A stretch of 64,000 nt of DNA from Anagrus nilaparvatae (taxonomy: Eukaryota; Arthropoda; Insecta; Hymenoptera; Mymaridae), in the NCBI GenBank assembly GCA_022575985.1, contig JAKSXM010000228.1, forward strand, positions 868,001-932,000. Direction: 5' to 3'. The position numbers and the translations under genes were made by a program. The first letter of the stretch is position 1. Each line of letters begins with the position of its first letter. Below, one piece after another: positions 58,030 through 64,000 of the stretch. Below the pieces are notes generated by a model. That model did no database searches. It was not told where the DNA came from and was given only the letters and a program-made list of their open reading frames with translations.

Positions 58030-58251
58030 CTCATTAACGCCGACGCGGAGAGTTTTGGAAATGGTAAAAAAGCAATAACTTCGATTGGTATTGCCTGTTT
58101 TACCCCTTTTAGCCCAGTTTTTTGAGCACATACAAGAGCTATAGGTCAAAATTAATGATGGGTTTTAATGAAAAATTTTTTAGCCATGTACCTGCAAGGG
58201 AAATTGTTATTTTTTACCATTTCCAAAACTCTCCGCGTCGGCGTTAATGAG
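58030..58251. mobile_element. piggyBac-like MITE, 222 bp
   Basis: CTCATTAACGCCGACGCGG at the left and its exact inverse at the right extend into GAGAGTTTTGGAAATGG, for about 40 bp of nearly perfect terminal inverted repeat. The right flank is TTAA (58252-58255) and the left is TAAA (58026-58029), one change from TTAA, the target of piggyBac elements. The C(T/C)C(A/T)TTAAC-type end also fits that superfamily. GC-rich ends make it stand out. No coding capacity. Confidence 0.7.
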
Positions 58252-58255
58252 TTAA

Positions 58256-59302
58256 TATAAACACATCAAATTTTGAACATTTACACACGGTCGAAAACAC
58301 CTCATATACATACATAAAATTACATGTTTCTCAAAACACACACATAATTACATAAAAAAGTACATAACGTAAAATTTTCTGGTTAAAATGTCATTTAATT
58401 CATGTTGAACAAAAAATGACGTAACACTATTCGGTTGATATCATGTAATTAAAACAAGTGTAATAAAAAATAAATAAAAAGTCCTATATCTAATAAACTT
58501 GTAAATATGTAATTTATTAAATTAAAATGACTTTATAATAATATTATGAGCCATACGTTGACACAATGCAGTTGTTGTACCCTTATATAACAACTACAAA
58601 AAATTTTTTTTAAATTTACTCCAAGATATCAATATATAAACTTTCACTATGTACAATATAATAATAACAGGGAAAAAATTTGCGCGTGAATATTTTCAAA
58701 TCACGATTTATATTTATAAAATTTTTACTACTTACTAGTCATTTCATAACATCTTGTTTAAAAAACAATATTTTTTTTTGATTATAATTCAACTATGCAA
58801 AAAAAATATGTATATAAGAAAGTTTTGATTTATATTATTATAAATAATAATTAAATGAAAAAAAATGTAATAATCAATTAATATTATTTATTATTGGGTT
58901 TAGATTTTTTTTTTAATAAATAAGGCTTTCACCATGTTTAAGCTACCAATCTGTATGAATAGCTTTCACTTGTAATTATAATCTATTAAAACATTTGTAA
59001 ACATTATATATTAATTTGATAATAATTTTTTTTAATGGATTTTTTTCTTTTTTTTATTAAGCAAAATTCTAATCTTTTATTTATGGTTGGATTAATTTCA
59101 TATTTTATTTTAATGGATTGATAATGTTTATTTTATGATTTATGGGTAGGTTTTAGTGTTTATCAGTGAGGTGTAAATCTTTTTTGTAAGTTTTTAGTAG
59201 AGTTAGTTTATTTTTTAGGTTAAATTTTTAGCTGTAAAGAATCAGGAAATTTTTTGGAATGTGAAGTAGTTGCTGTATTGTAATTTGTATTGACAAGTAA
59301 AG
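58256..59302. other. AT-rich non-coding stretch
   Basis: Nothing recognised. Confidence 0.45.
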
Positions 59303-59575
59303 GTGTGCGGTTATCTAAAATTTTCGGTACCGCGATTGGAAAATTCGAGGTTTTTTTAGGCTTTTTTGGATATTTAATTAGACATTTTCAATTCACTTTG
59401 AAACTTTGAGCTTAGTTAAATTTTGAGTAAAGCCGAAAAATTTTCGAAAAACATGGGTACCGCTATCTTGGTATAGGTTTTTAGTGAATCAAAAGGTTAT
59501 TTTGCTAAAAATTCAAAAATCCCAAAAACGAAACCAAAATAATCTCGAATTTTCAGATTACTGCCCACCAATATA
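59303..59575. mobile_element. Possible decayed TIR element
   Basis: GGTGTGCGGTTATCTAAAAT followed by TTCGGTACC at 59304-59332 resembles in inverse the TTACTGCCCACC...CTTTCGGTACC region near 59560-59592. Ends recall 57762. The evidence is weak. Confidence 0.25.
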
Positions 59576-61117
59576 ACTTTCGGTACCCGACATTTCGTGT
59601 GATCCAAAAACAGATGGATAGTAAAAATCTCTTCAGGGCTAAAAATGCGCCCCCACTCTTTTCAGCCCTTCGTAAAATAGCTGGAATACTTCTAAATATT
59701 TCTAAATTTTCCACTTATATAAATATAACTATTTTGTGCCAACAGTCATAGAAGCAGTAACAATTATAAGAACAATGTAGCATGGAATATTTTCCTTTTT
59801 TTTTCTAATTCGCTAAACTGCACTTTCTGCACTTGTTATGAAAATAACCATTTATTTTTATTTCAAAGCGACGATCATTCCAAAGAAGACTCCATGAAAA
59901 CATTTTATAAAGCAACACCTACACCTAAAATATATTTTCTTAAAATTGCATACTTATAGGCTCTAAGTCTCACAAAGCACGCTTGAAAATAAAAAAACTA
60001 GTAATTTTAGCTATCAGAAAAAAAAATCCAAAATAATAATACTATTATTATATTTATTTAAATTAAACATTATTATTTTTCATCTTCTTTCCTCTTCCTA
60101 ATCTTTCACATACACATAAATCGGACCTCCGGCGTTGTTGAACTCACTTATTTAATAAATATATATATATAATAGAATTTTCTTTTCTAATCTACAATAA
60201 TAATAATAATAATAGCTAAAAAAAAACCTATATATATATATGTAATTTTTTTACTTCTGTTTAAAATAATAATTTACTTGCAATTAGAGCACACTATCGT
60301 GTGAAATATATTAATATTTTCCTTTTACTTTTTATGAAAGAAATACAAATAAATATTACGCCAAGAGGAATGGCATAATTTTCTAAGAAAAAAATATATA
60401 TATCCACTTTTCTTTATTATTATAACCTACACATACATGTGATTATCTTTAAAGTAAAAGAAAAAAGCAAATAACACTTGTATTTTTTATTAGATCACAC
60501 ATATAAGTTTTTTTTTTCTAATTAAATATATCCTTTATTATCAACGGATTTCCGTACGTCATAATATTATAAACTGTGAAAAAAAAGGGTTTGAGTGGCG
60601 CCTCTTTTACGAGTCATATACTAATCAGTCTGGTTTTTTTTTTTTTTTTAAAGTATATATAAAATGAACCTTAAGGCTAAATAATCAACAATAATCCCTT
60701 AAAGCAGAAGTCACGAAGAAAATTACTTCTTTCTGTGGCCTGTGTGTGCTTGTGTCTTTCTGATTATACTTCTTTTTTTTTTTGCAATTTACAATTATTA
60801 TAATAATTATATCGTATGTACTACATGATTATTGTTATTTTTATTTTTTTTTGTGTTTTATTAAGAAAATTAGTAACGTGTTTTATGTTTTAATTTTATT
60901 TAGTGTTAATGGAATGTAAAAATTTTTTCAAAAGTGAAATTTTGTTATGTTAAGTAAGGATAGAGTGGGAATTAGGTTAGTTTTTTTTGCAAAATTTTAC
61001 GGTAATGGTTAGTAAATTTAAAATTTAAGAAATTTAACTAAAAATTTCGTTATTAACATTTAAACTTCATTATAAATAAAAGCACAGCATATAGGCGCAA
61101 TTTTGTATTAAAATTAT
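59576..61117. other. AT-rich non-coding stretch
   Basis: GC-raised patches at about 60120-60140 (CGGACCTCCGGCG) and 60590-60610 (GAGTGGCGCCTC). (TA)n and (AAT)n microsatellites near 60156-60240. No gene recognised. Confidence 0.4.
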
Positions 61118-61153
61118 TCTCGCAAGTGAAATGGCTTTCAACAGCTATATAAG
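61118..61153 (+). promoter_or_regulatory. Bipartite element copy 16
   Basis: On the plus strand: TCGCAAGTGAAATG, 12 bp, TATATAAG (TATATA 61146-61151). CGCAAG variant. Confidence 0.6.
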
Positions 61154-63579
61154 TAACTGGATATTCGTAACTTTTCGATTCTTAATAATATTTACTAAAG
61201 CTAATTGAAATAAAATAAAAAAAATGCTAAACTACTTTGACTTTAATGTTGTTTCAAAAAATAAATTAAAATTAAAATTTGAATTTATTCCACGATTGTC
61301 CCCGTTCTTAGATGTGACGAAGATGAAACGTTTCTTTAAAAATCTAAACTTTAAATTTTTATTGAATTGTTATATATTGACTAAAATATCCTTTGCCGAA
61401 TAATAAGAACTGTATAAACTGTATTCTTTCATTTCCTTTTCAGAAATTCGTCGTCTTATATCTCGTTAGGTCTATTAACTGAAAATTTATAAAAACCTGC
61501 AACGTTCTTTCGAATACTTGAAGAATAAAATTAAATTAAGAAAACTTTTCCTTGCTATTGATTCCCCACACAAAAGAATTTTCAATTAAAATATCCATAA
61601 AAAATGACTTGATTTAAATTAAATAGACTTTTTTGAATGAATATTTTAGCATATAAATTAAAGACTACAAAAAAGAAGTTAGTTAAATTACTGTCACAAG
61701 AAAAAAAAAGTAAAAAATTAATTTATACCCATATAGAAAAGTTATTAATCCACATTATATTAAAGACCTAAGGGCTTGTAAGTACTGTATTAACATATTA
61801 TAACTATGATTATAATTAAACTACGTGGAGAGATGAAATGGAAAATTTTCATTTAAATTATGACGTTGAGTGATTATTTAAATGATTTTTTCTTTTCTTT
61901 TCTTTTTAAACATTAATTCTTCTTCTACTTGGGTTTTAAATGACGGTAAACACGTTTTTAATGAGAAATTTTTGTTTTGGGATTTTTTGAACAGGCGAAA
62001 ATTTGTTTAATTTAAATAATCTTTAAAAAAACCATAAATAAATTTCCTAGGCTACCAATAAATCTTTCATAATTGTCAATAATATTTTTATAACCAAACA
62101 TATTGAAAATTTACAATCCGTGAAATTATTTGTGCAATAGCTCATAAATTTTCTTTAAATCATTACATAACCCATTAATTAAAAAAAAACGAAAAAGTAT
62201 CATTTATTAAAAAACAAAATTTTTTTATCTTCTTTCACAAAAGAAAATAAAAGTTTATAATATTACGTAAAAAAATTTACTAACCAATTAAAATTCATTT
62301 AAAAAAATATACAATTGAACAAAGCAAAGTTTTAAAAAGAACTCATCTTATATTGTCTTTTAATGATGTTTGCATAATTTAAAAAATTTACGATTGTCTT
62401 TTTAATACTGTTAAATATGCGTATAAATATAGGAAGTAGTTCGTTGGTTGAAAAAAAAAAAAACTATCAAAATGTCTTAAAAACGTCAGAAACGTGAAAG
62501 GACTTTACGATCATGAAGAAAAATATAAGGAAATACCATACGTTCTTTTACCCTTTACTTTAGATTCTTTTGCCACATATTTCAAACTGGACGTTTAAGG
62601 AAATTCGTTATTTTCTCTTTTTTTACTTACTTACCAGCTTCTTGTACTTTTTTATTTGAAAAAAAAGTTTATTATGTAATTTTTTGAAAATTTCAATTAA
62701 AAAAATATATCTTGGTTATTACGTACTTTTTAAGTGGAAATTTTTTTTTTGGTATCAAAATTATGTCAAAATGACAAGTGCTGATGAAAATTACGAAATT
62801 TAAAGTTTAAATTTATATTTTTTCGTCAAAAATTTCATGCAAAGAAACTGCGTGTTCAATTAAATTGTGTAATTATGTAATATTTTGAAGAAAAAAAATC
62901 CTGTTACTTTTATTTATGACTTTTGGTGTAAAGACACTTTGAAAATAATGACTTTTTAATTTACAATTTAGACTGTAGAAAAAAACTCATAATTCAAAAT
63001 TTAGCAAAATCATAAAAATAACATTTTTAAAAAAAGTTTGATAATATTTATTTTATAAAATTTTGTAATATTTTTCGTAACATAAAAGAGGTTAATGGCT
63101 TTTTATGATGTCTGATAGCCGAGTAGTACGTTTACATTATAATAAAAAATTTAAATTTAAAACATGTTTTTTTTTATAAAGATAGAATAATTCATTAAAT
63201 CAAATTGAATTGATATTAATCAAAATAAATTAATTCAATGAGGAAGAAGAACTTTAACCTTGACATTAAATCTTCGTTCTATTCAGTTATTTGCTTAATA
63301 GTTTATAAAATGCTTAGATTATATTTAAAGGTTATGCAGTACATAAATTATTTATTTTTTTATTATTTAATTTAGATTTTTATTTAATGCTAATAAATGC
63401 AATTGTTTTATAATCGTGGGTTTTACTGATATGCTAAATTTGTTTTATTCTTTCTGGTTTTTGGGTAGGGTGGTGCATTTAATTATTGGTTCAGATTTGG
63501 GAATCTTTGTTTAAGGTTGTTCAGCGAGCCAGATATTTTCAGTTTGCAAAGTAATGCAACAAAAAATATTTTCATTTTG
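61154..63579. other. AT-rich non-coding stretch
   Basis: No gene supported. A good acceptor-like TTTCCTTTTCAG ends at 61441, but the next donor-like word (TTAG|GTCTAT) is poor, so I do not call an exon. Confidence 0.4.
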
Positions 63580-63812
63580 TGCGGGGGCGGATTCAGAAAC
63601 CGCTTCTAGTGGGGGGGGGGGGGTCGAATTTCCAATAAATTACAGCGCCATATTGATGCGCAGTAGATTTCTTAAATACGCTGAATCGTTTCTGTGCATG
63701 TGTTTACATGCAAATGATTTACCTTTGTTTTTAAATGTGAAAAAAAATGTATATCAATGCCCAAAATTCATTTCTTTAAGACTCTTAACCTCCTAGTTCT
63801 ATCCGCAGACTT
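63580..63812. mobile_element. Possible GC-ended MITE
   Basis: GGGGGCGGATTCAGAAACC at the left and CTAGTTCTATCCGCAGAC at the right share an inverted GCGGAT(T)(C/A)AGAA core. A run of 13 G at 63611-63623 follows the left end. Elements with GGGGCGGATC-type ends and adjacent G runs are common in insect genomes. The 80-codon frame through it (63554-63796) is a by-product. Confidence 0.35.
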
Positions 63813-64000
63813 AATGAAATCTTTCGAGCATGAAATATAGCAGAATAAACAGCTGGAATAAAGCGATTTGTTCATATTAATGAAAAATTCATAAAAGGAA
63901 GTTTTGCAGATACTTATCATACTATTTAGTAAAAAAATCTCACATTTTATTATAAATTTTAAATAAAATCTATAGAAAAAAATTAAATTCTTATTCTACT
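63813..64000. other. AT-rich non-coding end of window
   Basis: Nothing recognised. Confidence 0.4.

Noticed and set aside
61442..61469. Exon after a good acceptor at 61441
   Set aside because: The donor-like GTCTAT is poor and the segment is only 28 nt.
1..64000. CRISPR arrays, operons, bacterial genes, viral genes, rRNA
   Set aside because: No evidence for any of these; composition and repeats are those of an animal nuclear genome.

Overview
This 64 kb window reads as non-coding nuclear DNA from an insect-like animal with an extremely AT-rich genome. By eye it is well over three-quarters A+T, full of T and A runs, with short GT and CT microsatellites, many miniature inverted-repeat elements and a CR1/jockey-like retrotransposon tail. 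Very AT-rich hymenopteran parasitoids would fit, but nothing here fixes a species. There are no rRNA or tRNA genes that I can support and no long coding region. The longest open frame (111 codons at 16350-16685) is driven by a TTA microsatellite.

The window is best explained as one or more very long introns, or intron plus intergenic DNA, of a gene read on the + strand. The best exon is an 81-nt, locally GC-rich segment at 41741-41821 with classic splice sites. At 16763-16817 a polypyrimidine tract and AG abut GTAAGT, and a second GTAAGT follows 55 nt later. That is the layout of a recursive-splicing (ratchet) site with its RS-exon, or of a small ordinary exon. A weaker start-codon exon candidate is at 25194-25259.

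Most of the interest is in repeats. (1) A bipartite element of consensus CTCG(A/C)AAGNGAAA(T/A)G, then exactly 12 bp, then TATATA, occurs 16 times on both strands (1.5, 2.1, 2.5, 4.2, 15.1, 15.7, 20.1, 23.8, 30.8, 35.8, 36.6, 42.9, 44.4, 51.1, 52.1 and 61.1 kb). Spacing is identical in all copies, while flanks are mostly unrelated. It looks like a promoter, either PSE+TATA of snRNA type or TATA+initiator in the other direction. (2) Two copies of a hairpin sit near such elements (15541-15615 and 51771-51850), with sequence changes that preserve pairing. (3) A 2.3 kb near-perfect palindrome lies at 21362-23657, with a decayed relative at 49092-49400.

Mobile DNA: two foldback families and a single-copy third type, all with CAC termini and 2-bp target duplications (CMC-like); a piggyBac-like MITE (58030-58251); hAT-like candidates (8024-8390, 52466-52765); a 5'-truncated non-LTR retrotransposon (57169-57567); and a 1.45 kb element with a three-part higher-order tandem repeat (13511-14957). 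All coordinates and alignments were made by eye.
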